Position numbers and translations under genes: made by a program
Notes under the pieces: generated by a model
Databases searched by the model: none
The model's input: the letters and a program-made list of their open reading frames with translations, nothing else
Told to the model about the DNA's origin: nothing
Origin: Gordonia zhenghanii
GTDB lineage: Bacteria; Actinomycetota; Actinomycetes; Mycobacteriales; Mycobacteriaceae
Reading direction: 5' to 3'
Assembly (NCBI RefSeq): GCF_021738965.1
Contig: NZ_JAKKOQ010000020.1
Coordinates: 16,394 to 80,393, forward strand
Length of the DNA: 64,000 bases
Part shown: positions 7,068-16,264 of the stretch, one piece after another
How positions within the stretch are numbered: the first letter of the stretch is position 1
Layout of the letters: the number at the start of each line of letters is the position of its first letter

Positions 7068-8630
7068 TCATGCGCCCACGCGAGTCCGGCGTTCCTCGCG
7101 TACTCCGTCCGGAGCCACACCGCTGGACTGTGGACGTCCAACCCGGCGCACAAGGTCTTCATCGGCGTCGCACAGAGCATCCGCGGCGGTGCGAAGGACA
7201 AGACGGCCTTCTGGGTTGAGTGCAGCGTCAAATGCCTTCAAGTGTTCGGCTGCTAGCGGTGCCCGCGGACTGTCGCAGGTTGCATCGAACCACATCCAAG
7301 ATGCGGCGAGCCGGGCGCAGCCATCGAAGTTCCGGGCGGCTGCGGGCAGGGTGTCGGCCAGGGCCAGCGGGACTGCTTCAATGGGTCTTAGCACGTCGCG
7401 TCGCTTACGGTAGTTGACGAGGTCATCGAGACATAAAGCTCGCGCCAAATTCATCGCGTGGGCAGTGTCGCTCTCGCGATAGAAGATCGGAGTCCACTTC
7501 GGCCATGCCCCTGTGTAAATCGAGTAGCTGCCAGCTTTCGTCAGTCGGTAGGTCGGCTCGTCGGCAATGCTCCACTCATCTCGCAGCCGAACGCACTGAC
7601 TAAGGAGTAGTGCTACCCGGGAACGCCACAACCACTGGGCAGGCTCGAGCACGAGCGGTTCGCCTTCTATCCGGTATATCCCTGGGATGTGGTCAAGCGT
7701 CAGTTGAGTGTGTCCAAGCACCAACCGGATCAGATCCTCGCCGCGTGGATGGCGGACTGAACTCGTCGGTAACTGCATGGTCTTGACGGTCTTCGCGCCA
7801 GTGCGGAGTACTTGTCGAGTGAAGACCTGCGTATCGGGTATTTCAGAACTCGCAGCTCGGACAGGAGTGGGACGCGGATGTGGCGCTATTCGTGGTGTTA
7901 CCCATGCCCGCTGTTCTTCCCAGGCCATTGTGATAGCCAGTGCACGAACGGCAGGAGAACGCGGTAGCTCTTCCTCGGACTCGCGACTCATCGCAAGATC
8001 TGCCGTCGCAGTGGTCACCAACTCCGTAATTGAGGGGTCCCAGTGTGTAGATCCGCGGCTGAGTCGACGAGCCACCGAGGGGAGCTCCACGCGGAGACAC
8101 TCAAGTCGGTCGAGTGCGTCATAGTCATTCACAGACCTGTGCGCAGCCGATGAGACCTCCTTGCAGACCGACAGAATCCGGTCGGGAGCTCTGGGCAGCT
8201 GGATGATGCCACTACCGGGCATTCCGATGAGGTGCCCGCAGTGAAAGCAGACTGGGGACAAAGCCAACGCCCACTCTCGCCGTGTCACTCCAATTGGTGC
8301 GCAGCGGCAATGCTGACCCCAGTTACGCGCCAGCCACCCTTCCTTCGCGCGCACTCGACTATGGCAGTCATCAAGAGTCATCATCGAAATGCGAGAGACT
8401 GGTTGGCGCGTCAGCGTGGCCAGGTGCAGAATCGCCTCGTAGTCAGACGCAGATCGGGATAATTGATTTCGGCCAAGGATCTTGGTGACGGTGGTGCAGT
8501 TAGCTGTGGCCGCACGCATTACAAAAGATTCCAGCGATTCATCCTCGGCCGGAATCGGCCGGGCAGGCAGGTAGCCCGCACGAATCTCTCGCGTCGACAC
8601 TCCATCTCTTTTGCCAGCCGGTGCCATCAC
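7068..8630 (-). CDS. tniQ: TniQ-family transposition protein (first copy)
   Basis: About 520 residues. LPARPIPAEDESLESFVMRA is the TniQ start and is followed by HCRCAPIGVTRREWALALSP and CFHCGHLIGMPG, a shortened Cys/His module. The rest is divergent from the second copy (5345-7003). GTG 8630 overlaps the tnsC stop (GTGATG), so it is translationally coupled. Paired TniQ proteins in Tn7-like elements often serve different targeting roles, by analogy with TnsD. Confidence 0.8.
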   Translation of the reverse strand: MMAPAGKRDGVSTREIRAGYLPARPIPAEDESLESFVMRAATANCTTVTKILGRNQLSRSASDYEAILHLATLTRQPVSRISMMTLDDCHSRVRAKEGWLARNWGQHCRCAPIGVTRREWALALSPVCFHCGHLIGMPGSGIIQLPRAPDRILSVCKEVSSAAHRSVNDYDALDRLECLRVELPSVARRLSRGSTHWDPSITELVTTATADLAMSRESEEELPRSPAVRALAITMAWEEQRAWVTPRIAPHPRPTPVRAASSEIPDTQVFTRQVLRTGAKTVKTMQLPTSSVRHPRGEDLIRLVLGHTQLTLDHIPGIYRIEGEPLVLEPAQWLWRSRVALLLSQCVRLRDEWSIADEPTYRLTKAGSYSIYTGAWPKWTPIFYRESDTAHAMNLARALCLDDLVNYRKRRDVLRPIEAVPLALADTLPAAARNFDGCARLAASWMWFDATCDSPRAPLAAEHLKAFDAALNPEGRLVLRTAADALCDADEDLVRRVGRPQSSGVAPDGVREERRTRVGA

Positions 8631-9682
8631 GCCCTGCTTCGCCTGCTGCGGCGCCGACGATCGATTTCCGCCTCTGCGGTGTGCGCACGGTCACTGAGAC
8701 GGACGTCCTTCAGGTGGTCTGCGCAGATCGTGTAGGTGCCGTCGGTGATCGCTGCGAGCGTCGCAATGCGGAGGAGTCGTGTCGCGTCACCGACATAGCC
8801 CTGAGTTCGCTTCCAGATGGGGCCCGCAAGTTGTGAAGTGAAAAGCCCCTCGCTTGCCCGAGGTAGATGAGGAAGGAGATGGCCCTCCAGTCGATACATA
8901 AGTTGCTGCCACGCATGTTGCTCTGCCGATGTTTCGATGCCGTATGGAGCGAGATCCATCGGTTGGAGACGGCCCACGATCTGAGCATCACTCATCATTG
9001 GACTCGTTCTGAGGTCTGTCCCCACCAGGATCAAGCTGGCGTTGAACTCGCCCAGCTCGGTGTTCATATACTTCACGTGGTCGAGGACCTCGCGGCCGCC
9101 CTTCCAGTTAGTACGCAGCAGATGAAAGTCGTCGATGACCAGGGCGCGCGCGCCATGACGCGCCAATGCCCTGACCGCGGCCGTTGACGTCTGGTGGGCG
9201 GCACCACTAGCCGGTAATCGGAAGAAGTCGAGGACTTGGGAGTTGAACCCCTTGACCATCGCCCCAGATTGCAGGTTGAGCCATACGACAGGGCATAGGT
9301 CAGCGTCGATCGTTGGCTGGGGGTTCCATGTAGGCAACTCGTCAGGCCCCGTTGGGGAGTCTGCGGTCCATTCCACGTACTTCTGCATGGCCCAGCGGCG
9401 GACCGCCGTGCTCTTCCCGAGCGTGTTGGCACCTGCAACTGATGCAATTCCCTTTGCTCCCGGACCCGTTTCAGCGTTCTCGTCAACGATCTCGTTAAGT
9501 CGGTCGGCCACAACACGTGTCTCAGCGGTCTCGATGTAGAGCGCATTGAGCCATCGGCGCAGGACGCCGATCGCCTGCACGTGCCCATCTGATGTCATCC
9601 GGGCCCAACATGCTGCGGTATGGCGAGGCGGTTCGGGCAGCTCCGGTCGAGTGCAGGCTAAATGCCACGTGTGAGAGTCCAT
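8627..9682 (-). CDS. tnsC: TnsC/TniB-like AAA+ ATPase
   Basis: 351 residues. Walker A GANTLGKST lies near residues 84-92 and the Walker B strand ALVIDDFHLL near 180, followed by an AAA+ sensor region (ASLILVGTDLRT) as in TniB/TnsC. These ATPases link the target selector to the transposase and give target immunity. The start overlaps the tnsB stop as TAATG, and its stop overlaps the next tniQ start, placing it firmly in the operon. Confidence 0.85.
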   Translation of the reverse strand: MDSHTWHLACTRPELPEPPRHTAACWARMTSDGHVQAIGVLRRWLNALYIETAETRVVADRLNEIVDENAETGPGAKGIASVAGANTLGKSTAVRRWAMQKYVEWTADSPTGPDELPTWNPQPTIDADLCPVVWLNLQSGAMVKGFNSQVLDFFRLPASGAAHQTSTAAVRALARHGARALVIDDFHLLRTNWKGGREVLDHVKYMNTELGEFNASLILVGTDLRTSPMMSDAQIVGRLQPMDLAPYGIETSAEQHAWQQLMYRLEGHLLPHLPRASEGLFTSQLAGPIWKRTQGYVGDATRLLRIATLAAITDGTYTICADHLKDVRLSDRAHTAEAEIDRRRRSRRSRA

Positions 9683-11856
9683 TAACTCTCAATCCACATG
9701 GTCGGCCACGGAACATCGAGGATGTCCAAGGGAACCTCCAAAGTTGACTCGGCATAGGCTGCACAGTCGCCGCTTTTCTGAACGGCTTCTACGCCAGTAG
9801 CACGTTGAGCACTCTGAGCTTCTTCGTGGTCCTTGCGGGACTGCTCTACCCTGCGATGCCCGGCTGACAATTTTGCAGTCCAGTCGACCGGAACGGGTCC
9901 AGAAGTAAGCTCGGTGAGCTCGTCAAGGACCTGCCTCTGCGCCGAGCCCCGACTCAGAATACGGTTGCCGCCGCGGTCACGGACGCGCCGTCTGACTGCC
10001 TGAACGATCGTCTCAGTCATCGGCGCGTCCGTGAAGAACGATCCTCGCCACGTTATGGGGTGCACTCGACCGGTCTCGGGGTGCCGGAACCAAATCCTCG
10101 AGAGGTCATGTGGGTCGACGAGAAAGGGAACCTTGCTGTCGTTCCTGAACCTCCCCCGTGCAACGTTCCGGAAGCCGTCGAGTATCTTGTCGTCGTAGAC
10201 CATATCGGCAAATTCGACACCTGCGACTCCGACCGTGCCCCACTTGACCGGAAGCATCTGGTAAATCAGATCTGCACGCTGCGGTACGTCGATACGGCCG
10301 GTTACGTCGAGCATGATGTCCCAGACTTCCAATGGACTGGTGCGAGCGGTCGGCTCATCGCCGATAACTAGGCCTGTGTGCCACGACCGGTGGTAGTCCA
10401 GTGCGACGAATCGCCGTAGGTGTTCCTCCAATTCCGCTGCCGTGACCAAGGCCTCTTCGGCGACCAGTCGACCGCGCTCCGAGGTGTTGCGACCCTTGTA
10501 GCCAGAGAGCTGTTGGACGGCCCGCTGGAGTGTCTCGTGCCAGCGTTCCACGTGCGGGTTGTCCGTTGGTTTCTTTCCGCGACTAAGAAGCAGGTCAATC
10601 CCGAAGTCGCGCAGGATCGCTCGGAAGTGATCTGACACGAAGATCGAACCGTGGTCGGCGCGGATCGCATCCGGCATGACCCCTGGGATCTGGTGGTCAC
10701 CTTGAAGCGTCGTGAAGTCGGGTGCAACCGTTCTACGCCCGACCTTGACCGCGACATCAGAAGCGTCAACGACTTGGGGCAACCCGGCCCAGCGCCAGTC
10801 GCTGATCGAGGTGCCATCCACTGTCATCGAGAACGGGCGGCAGATGTCGTAAAACAATAGCCCGGCATCGATTCCATCAGCACTCTTCGGCACCACGCGC
10901 AGCGCGAGGATTACTCGCGTGGCGACGTCGATCGCAGTGAGGATTTCGACGCTGAAGGGTCGCCCAAGAAGAGGGTCGTATACGAGGTTGTCAGCCCTGG
11001 TGGCGTCGATGGCGACTATCTGCCCGGGTCTGATTGCCGGGAAGTGTTCTTTACCGGATACCCGCTGTAGCGACCGAGTTCTCTGGCTGCGGGTCGTTGC
11101 GCCCGCGCCACGTTTGAGGTGCGCGAGATACTCCGCCGTCAACCGCTGCGGCGTGGAGACATTCAGGTGGCCTGCACGCTTGAGCTCAACTTTGATCCGA
11201 CGATCGAGCTCATTGATACTTACAGTTGCCCGATCTCCGTCGAGCGTGGCGAAGACCAATTCAGCAACAGTCCGATAGCGCTCATCAATTCGCTCCCATG
11301 TCTGTACGCGACGCAGCGATCTCGCATCAACGAGTCCGAGTAGCCCATCACGCTTCCACGCACGCACCCAGTTACGGATTGTGCTGTCGCCCGGAGCCGA
11401 CCGCGTGATCTCACCGTTCGCGATGCGACGTTGCAGTGCACGATCTCCCACAGCTTCCTGCTGTAATGCGACCGCCATAGCTCGGCAGCGCGCCGCCTCT
11501 GAGACACCGAAGCCTTCGCCGAAAGGTGGCCGCGGCTCACCGTCGCGCGCAAGTTCGGCGTGACCGTCCCGGAAGCCGGTCAGTATCTCTTGCACGATCT
11601 CTAGTTTGTCGAGTGCGGCTCGACGCGTTTCCTCGGACAGACCATCCCAGTACGGGCGGAGCGCAGGCCTGATCGGCGTTACTTCGCCATCGACGACAAC
11701 ACGCACCTCTGCGAGCTCGGGCCAATCGACGTGTAATGAATCGCCGACGCTGGTGCGGAGGTCTACGCCAGCCGCCGATACCGTTGTCACCAAACCTGTG
11801 CCCCACTCGGTCAAGAGTCGGCTACCGACCTCGACCACTGTGCGACTGGTATCCAT
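9682..11856 (-). CDS. tnsB: TnsB/TniA-like DDE transposase
   Basis: 724 residues. An N-terminal helical DNA-binding region (STIRNWVRAWKRDGLLGLVD) precedes an rve integrase core: IVAIDATRAD, IRADHGSIFVSDHFR and NPHVERWHETLQRA supply the D, D and E, at roughly residues 290, 400 and 440. A Mu-type C-terminal beta-barrel follows. The enzyme would join 3' ends to target DNA. ATG 11856 is preferred because it makes a TGATG coupling with the tnsA-like frame upstream. Confidence 0.88.
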   Translation of the reverse strand: MDTSRTVVEVGSRLLTEWGTGLVTTVSAAGVDLRTSVGDSLHVDWPELAEVRVVVDGEVTPIRPALRPYWDGLSEETRRAALDKLEIVQEILTGFRDGHAELARDGEPRPPFGEGFGVSEAARCRAMAVALQQEAVGDRALQRRIANGEITRSAPGDSTIRNWVRAWKRDGLLGLVDARSLRRVQTWERIDERYRTVAELVFATLDGDRATVSINELDRRIKVELKRAGHLNVSTPQRLTAEYLAHLKRGAGATTRSQRTRSLQRVSGKEHFPAIRPGQIVAIDATRADNLVYDPLLGRPFSVEILTAIDVATRVILALRVVPKSADGIDAGLLFYDICRPFSMTVDGTSISDWRWAGLPQVVDASDVAVKVGRRTVAPDFTTLQGDHQIPGVMPDAIRADHGSIFVSDHFRAILRDFGIDLLLSRGKKPTDNPHVERWHETLQRAVQQLSGYKGRNTSERGRLVAEEALVTAAELEEHLRRFVALDYHRSWHTGLVIGDEPTARTSPLEVWDIMLDVTGRIDVPQRADLIYQMLPVKWGTVGVAGVEFADMVYDDKILDGFRNVARGRFRNDSKVPFLVDPHDLSRIWFRHPETGRVHPITWRGSFFTDAPMTETIVQAVRRRVRDRGGNRILSRGSAQRQVLDELTELTSGPVPVDWTAKLSAGHRRVEQSRKDHEEAQSAQRATGVEAVQKSGDCAAYAESTLEVPLDILDVPWPTMWIES

Positions 11857-12601
11857 CAGTGTGTCGATCCTGATCGAATCGGTGTTTCGACTGTTAGGCG
11901 CTGAGACAGGTTGGCGACCAGTTCGGTCGACCAAACCATATGCCAGACCGTTGCGACGACTTCTCCGTTACCGGAGTCCAGGCGAAATACCGATCCGAGG
12001 GTCGCTCCCTCCTGAGCTGCGACGGTCGCGATCCGGCCTGACACTTCCTCGTACCAGGAAGGCTTACGCCGATAGCCATGCAGCCAGAGCAGATTCAGGC
12101 GTTCTGTCCGTCCAAGCCCGGTGAATACCTCGTGCCGCCATCCCACCGCCTCGCATGCTGCGTCGACCACCGCGACTTTGGACCTGAACGGTCGTCGATC
12201 CTGTGCTCAGGCCGCGCGTTCCACAGCGTCACATTGCCGCTGTCGTCAAGACTGAGGAGATCCGGAACGTTGCGCACCTTACTGGGACGCGTTCTGCCCA
12301 CCTCACAAGGTTGTGGCACGAGCGCAACTACCTGTGGGATCCGGTCAAGACTTCGCAACAAGTCGTGTTCGAGGCCCGATTCGAGCTCAACGTGGTCGCA
12401 CATCGTGACTGAGTAGGCACTGACAGGTATGTGACGCTGCCGCTCTGAGGATCGGGGCCGACGGAATGGGACGACGCGTTCGGCATCAGGCGGGCCGTCT
12501 CTCTTCCAATTCCACTCACGGGGCGCCACATCGTCCGCGAACCGGAACCGCCACATCGGAGCGATCGAGTCGGACTGCTCAGCCAATTGGTCCCTCCTCA
12601 T
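11856..12601 (-). pseudogene. tnsA: TnsA-like endonuclease, split by a frameshift
   Basis: Frame 1 (12601 down to about 12172) gives VELESGLEHDLLRSLDRIP, VPQPCEVGRTRP and VPDLLSLDDSGNVTLWNARPE, the catalytic Glu and Asp strands of TnsA. The rest of the domain, VVDAACEAVGWRHEVFTGLG and RLNLLWLHGYRRKPSW, lies in another frame (12170 to 11856). A -1 shift near 12172-12182 (GGTCCAAAGTCGCGG) joins them. No strong slippery heptamer is present, so mutation is likelier than programmed shifting. TnsA cuts the 5' ends for cut-and-paste transposition; without it such elements form cointegrates. Confidence 0.7.
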
Positions 12602-12904
12602 CCCGCGCGGGAACTAGCAGCAAATCTATCAAGGATTCGAGACGGCGGTAATCGTTCACGCGAATCAGACCAGGTCAGCGCTCATGCTTGGCACCCAAGC
12701 TTGTTTAACAAGGTAGGTCACTTTGTTAATCTTCGCTGCATCTCGACAGCGATCGCCTCAGCTTTTCTGTAGGTTCCTGCAGGGTCTCAGATTTCGTGGC
12801 GCTGTCTCACCAGACCTGGCATCACCGCGGCATCTGTGCCAACTACCTGAGACACGCCGGATGACGTCCCACGAAGTCCGACCAGAAGTGGCAGTTTCAG
12901 GACT
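12602..12904. promoter_or_regulatory. Gap between two divergent tnsA-like genes, with an AT-rich dyad
   Basis: No gene is seen. An imperfect inverted repeat GTTTAACAAG...TTTGTTAATC lies at 12703-12731, in an AT-rich patch about 100 bp before the minus-strand tnsA start. It could be an operator or a transposase-binding site. Because tnsA is normally the first gene inside a Tn7-like left end, this gap should hold one or two transposon ends. No clear set of repeated TnsB sites was found. Confidence 0.4.
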
Positions 12905-13207
12905 GTGCCTCCCGGAGACAACTCGGGGCCCGCGGTGGAAGTCACCTACCGTCGCGGGGCAGATGGCTGCGAGCGAACGACCGACTTCGCGACTGCGTCC
13001 AGCGTCGAACTAAACGGCGCCGATTCTTGGCGGACCTTTCGCTGGTACTACGGCCAGAAGCACTACTCAGGGTGGTACTGGGCGTCCACCGTGCAACGCC
13101 TGGTGATCTACGAATCACGCCTTGAGCTTGCAAACCTGCTCCTCGCTGACTTCGACGCCGACGTTCGAGGGATCGCCGCCCAACCGTTCCGGCTGACCAC
13201 AGAAGTC
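12905..13207 (+). pseudogene. Second TnsA-like endonuclease, N-terminal fragment
   Basis: Starts GTG at 12905 and reads SWRTFRWYYGQKHYSGWYWA then VIYESRLELANLLLADFDADVRGIAAQPF, the N-terminal block and catalytic-Glu helix of actinobacterial TnsA-like proteins. It differs clearly from the minus-strand TnsA. Coding breaks at about 13207, where an IS3 fragment begins, before the catalytic Asp/Lys strands. It is probably the relic of a second Tn7-like element facing the other way. Confidence 0.7.
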
Positions 13208-13475
13208 GACTTCCCGGCAGGTTCGCCTGCGACAGATACGCCGCCGCCCGCCGCAGGACCTCATTTTCCTGCTCTAACAATCGGATTCGCTTGTTCGCCT
13301 CCCGCAGCTCCGCGGACTGCCCGCTCGTCATGCCGGGCTTGTTGCCGTCGTCGACGTCGGCGCGACGCATCCACTTCTGCAAGGTCATCGGGTGCACCCC
13401 GAAGTCCTTCGCGATCTGCTCGATCGTCACTCCGCTCTCACGGTCTCGGGCAACCCGGACCAGGGACTGCTGCAT
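13208..13475 (-). pseudogene. IS3-family orfA remnant
   Basis: The minus strand codes VRVARDRESGVTIEQIAKDF, GVHPMTLQKWMRRADVDDGN and EANKRIRLLEQENEVLRRAA with the ending YLSQANLPG, a typical actinobacterial IS3 orfA lacking its normal first residues. No orfB is present. It cuts off the tnsA-like gene to its left. 13476-13621 to its right holds nothing identifiable. Confidence 0.7.
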
Positions 13476-13621
13476 GGATAGGTGACACTCTGGTCTGGCT
13501 GGCCTGACGGGTGGGCCTAGAAGGCAAGGTACGTTCTCGTCGCTCCCAGTTGCACGTCGTTGAGCGGAGTCTGGTGCGCCAAGGCGTTGCGTACGTCGCG
13601 GAAGTGTCCGAGCCGTCGCTG

Positions 13622-14665
13622 CTACTCGCGCGAGAGCCTCACCGACGCCTTGTGGCTGAGCCAGCACAGCGATCCGATCTCGATGATCTGGCAGCATGGG
13701 TCATCGAGTGTCGCTAGATCGGCGGCAGAGATCATGTCGCGGATCGTCTTCTCGAAGTGGGCGCGCTCTTCGTCGACGTGACTGATGAGGGCGCGGTTGT
13801 GTGCGAGCCATAGTCGCCGGTGAACTTCGGCTTCGTCGATGGCTTGCGGAGCCCACCTGATGTGGTGGCCCCACCGGTCAATCTGGCCCGTTCGCCAGGA
13901 ATTTTGTACGGGTGGGGGCGGCGATGATGGCAGGCGCTCCCCAGAAGCGTGAACCCACTGGCCAGCCACCGCTGAGTCGATCGAGTCCCGCGATCGCTGC
14001 CATTGCCCGACCATGGCCATTGCGCTGTCGGTTCGCCGGTCCCAGTTGTCGACGAGATGACCCAGAAACGGCAAGTCCCAGCCCGATAGCTCAACAGTGA
14101 CCGCCGCTGCAACGATGTCATCCAACGGCTGCGAAACAGTTGCGGTAGACAACCGTAGTTCGGTGTCGAGCCGGTCGAATACACCCCACCACCAGTGCAC
14201 GCTAACCACGGTCGGGTCCAGCCTGTCGATCACCGAGCGGTCGGTGTACTCGAGGGATGTCGCAATCAGGACGGTAGGGATGCGATTCGGCGCGAGGGTT
14301 GACGCCCGAGGTTGCGGTACCCAACGGTTGATGATATCGCCCGTGTCGGGGTGCTCCCACGCTGGGACGATCACTGTCTGACCGTGCCAGCCCGTCCAGT
14401 TGATGATCGTGTCCCAGTCGTCGTAGTCGATCAGTTCCGCTCCGCACGCACCGAAGGACGACAGGACTCGAACAGGAAACACGTCATCAGCCTGCTCGAG
14501 GGCACAGCTGGAGGTGATCGTGGCCGTGAGCTCGTCAAGGATCTGGTCGGCTGTTCCACTGGTGATGGCTGGTCGGGAAAGACGACGACCACGACAGGAT
14601 TCGAGCAGCGCGATCGGATGCACCAGATGCCGCCAACCGGCCTGCACCACGAACAGGGCCGCCAC
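13622..14665 (-). CDS. Hypothetical protein beside the Tn7-like relic
   Basis: 347 residues from a GTG start, family not recognised. It is rich in Trp, Asp and His, with INWTGWHGQTVIVPAWEHP, VVSVHWWWGVFDRLDTELRL and WGHHIRWAPQAIDEAEVHRR. No signal peptide, membrane span or P-loop is visible. The C-terminal third looks alpha-helical and charged. It may be cargo of the transposon or a downstream transposition-linked gene. It could be N-terminally truncated, since no good ribosome-binding site precedes the GTG. Confidence 0.6.
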   Translation of the reverse strand: MAALFVVQAGWRHLVHPIALLESCRGRRLSRPAITSGTADQILDELTATITSSCALEQADDVFPVRVLSSFGACGAELIDYDDWDTIINWTGWHGQTVIVPAWEHPDTGDIINRWVPQPRASTLAPNRIPTVLIATSLEYTDRSVIDRLDPTVVSVHWWWGVFDRLDTELRLSTATVSQPLDDIVAAAVTVELSGWDLPFLGHLVDNWDRRTDSAMAMVGQWQRSRDSIDSAVAGQWVHASGERLPSSPPPPVQNSWRTGQIDRWGHHIRWAPQAIDEAEVHRRLWLAHNRALISHVDEERAHFEKTIRDMISAADLATLDDPCCQIIEIGSLCWLSHKASVRLSRE

Positions 14666-14833
14666 ATGTGATCCAACTGTCAGCTGGCTTCATGCCGCGC
14701 GCGCTTTAGAATCTGGACTCGCTCGAACTATGCCGCTAGATCACCACTTGTGGCGGGGCCGATCGCTTACCAGTAGTTGAACCCAAGTCTGCCGAACTAT
14801 CAATGCTCTGACCATTGTCCCTATTGCTTCATA

Positions 14834-15406
14834 TCATCGTGGAGCGGCGAACGTCGACTCCAAAGATGCAGCGGCGTGCGCGAGCATGGTGCGCCGGATT
14901 TCATCACTTTTGACCTTGGATGTGGAGAGCAACGCTGGTGACGCGCTCGCCCACGCAGTGACGAGCCCCAGAATCAGAGCAAGAACGTCTGTTGCGTGGT
15001 CACCGAAGCGCAGTGACAGTGCGTCGACCTTTCGACTGTAGGTATCGGCTTCATCCGCGGTGGCCGTGGGCCGTTCGAGGTTGGCCCACGCAGTCAGCCG
15101 TAGCGCATCCGGTTCTGCCTGCAAATAGTCGAACAGTCTGGTCGCATACCCCGTGAGGTCGTCAGGTGTGAATTGCACCGCTTCGGCCATGGCTGCCAGT
15201 ACGCCGCTGACGATCATGTCGAAGAGCGTTTCCTTCGGGCCGAAGTGCATGTAGATCGATCGCTTGTTCGCCCGGGCACTCTCCGCGATCCGGTCGATTC
15301 TGGCACCTGCCAACCCGAAGTCGGCGAACTCGCGCTGCGCTGCGATCAGGATCCGCCGCTTGGTCTCTGTTGAATCAGGTGGCACAGCCGCAGAATACCC
15401 CGACAC
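14834..15406 (-). CDS. TetR-family transcriptional regulator
   Basis: 190 residues. The N-terminal HTH reads TKRRILIAAQREFADFGLAG, ARIDRIAESARANKRSIYMH, then F; the C-terminal ligand domain belongs to the broad TetR_C class. It is divergent from the SDR gene at 15488, with a perfect palindrome between them. The usual model is repression of itself and the SDR-GlcG operon until an inducer binds. Confidence 0.88.
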   Translation of the reverse strand: MSGYSAAVPPDSTETKRRILIAAQREFADFGLAGARIDRIAESARANKRSIYMHFGPKETLFDMIVSGVLAAMAEAVQFTPDDLTGYATRLFDYLQAEPDALRLTAWANLERPTATADEADTYSRKVDALSLRFGDHATDVLALILGLVTAWASASPALLSTSKVKSDEIRRTMLAHAAASLESTFAAPR

Positions 15407-15487
15407 ATACGTAACTAACTAGTTATTGACATAGTTGCTTTTGACCGGCATTCTCGAGGTGCAACACAACACTGCGAAAGGAATCTC
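15407..15487 (+). promoter_or_regulatory. Divergent promoter with palindromic TetR operator candidate
   Basis: TAACTAGTTA at 15416-15425 is a perfect 10-bp palindrome. It abuts a consensus -35, TTGACA (15426-15431). A weak -10 CATTCT (15449-15454) follows after 17 bp. A repressor bound there would block the SDR promoter. AAAGGA precedes the SDR ATG at 15488. Confidence 0.55.
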
Positions 15488-16264
15488 ATGTCCAAGAAGA
15501 TCCTGATCACCGGCGCTAGCTCCGGGTTTGGTCTCGGTACCGCTATCGAGCTCGCCCGTGTAGGCCATACTGTCGTGGCAGCCGCCGAGACGTGGCCACA
15601 GGTCCGCAGCCTGCGCGCCGCAGCTACGGCAGCAGGAGTCGAACTGGAGGCGATCAAACTCAATCTCCTCGATGAGATCGATATCGTTCATGCGGGAAAG
15701 TGCGATCCGGACGTCCTCGTCCTCAACGCAGGCGTGATGGAGGGCGGTTCTGTTGTCGATATCCCGCTCGAACGGGTACGGCAGTCGTTCGAGATCAATG
15801 TCGTTGGACATCTGGCGCTGGTCCAGGCGATCGTCCCCAAAATGGTGGCCCGAAAGTCCGGCAAGGTCGTCTGGACCTCTTCGATGGGGGGAATCCTCGT
15901 GGTGCCGTTCCTGGGGGCCTACTGCGCAACCAAGCACGCTATTGAAGCCATCGCTGGTTCGATGAAGGCTGAACTCGAGCCACACGGAGTGAAGGTCGCC
16001 ACGGTAAACCCCGGCGTTTTCGGGACGGGCTTCAACGATACCGGTGCTGAGAGCTACGTCCAGTGGTACGATGCCGACACCGCAACCGTGCCCATGCCCG
16101 ATTTCAGCGGCAGCCTCGACGATCAGGCCGATCCTCAAGAAATGATCGATGCGATGGTCGAGATCATCCCCGCCGACGAGCACCTGTACCGCACCATGCG
16201 CCCCCTTGCCACGATCGACGCCGCGAAGCAGTGGCAAGACACCGAATGGACCCAGAATGCCTGA
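15488..16264 (+). CDS. Short-chain dehydrogenase/reductase (SDR)
   Basis: 258 residues of classical SDR type: cofactor motif TGASSGFG (10-17), NAG at about 80, catalytic Ser in SSMGG and YCATK as YxxxK. This is an NAD(P)(H)-dependent oxidoreductase of unknown substrate. It is the first gene of an operon with the GlcG/HbpS-like gene, which starts 8 bp before this stop, and it is divergent from a TetR regulator that probably controls both. Confidence 0.85.
   Translation: MSKKILITGASSGFGLGTAIELARVGHTVVAAAETWPQVRSLRAAATAAGVELEAIKLNLLDEIDIVHAGKCDPDVLVLNAGVMEGGSVVDIPLERVRQSFEINVVGHLALVQAIVPKMVARKSGKVVWTSSMGGILVVPFLGAYCATKHAIEAIAGSMKAELEPHGVKVATVNPGVFGTGFNDTGAESYVQWYDADTATVPMPDFSGSLDDQADPQEMIDAMVEIIPADEHLYRTMRPLATIDAAKQWQDTEWTQNA

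Noticed and set aside
5345..12601. CRISPR-associated transposon (CAST)
   Set aside because: TniQ and TnsABC are present but there is no cas gene, repeat array or guide-like spacer in the window.
12847..12857. TGAGACACGCC, matching 11 bp of the IS5 terminal repeat, as a solo IS end
   Set aside because: No transposase sequence or CTAG beside it; a match of this length can arise by chance in 64 kb.
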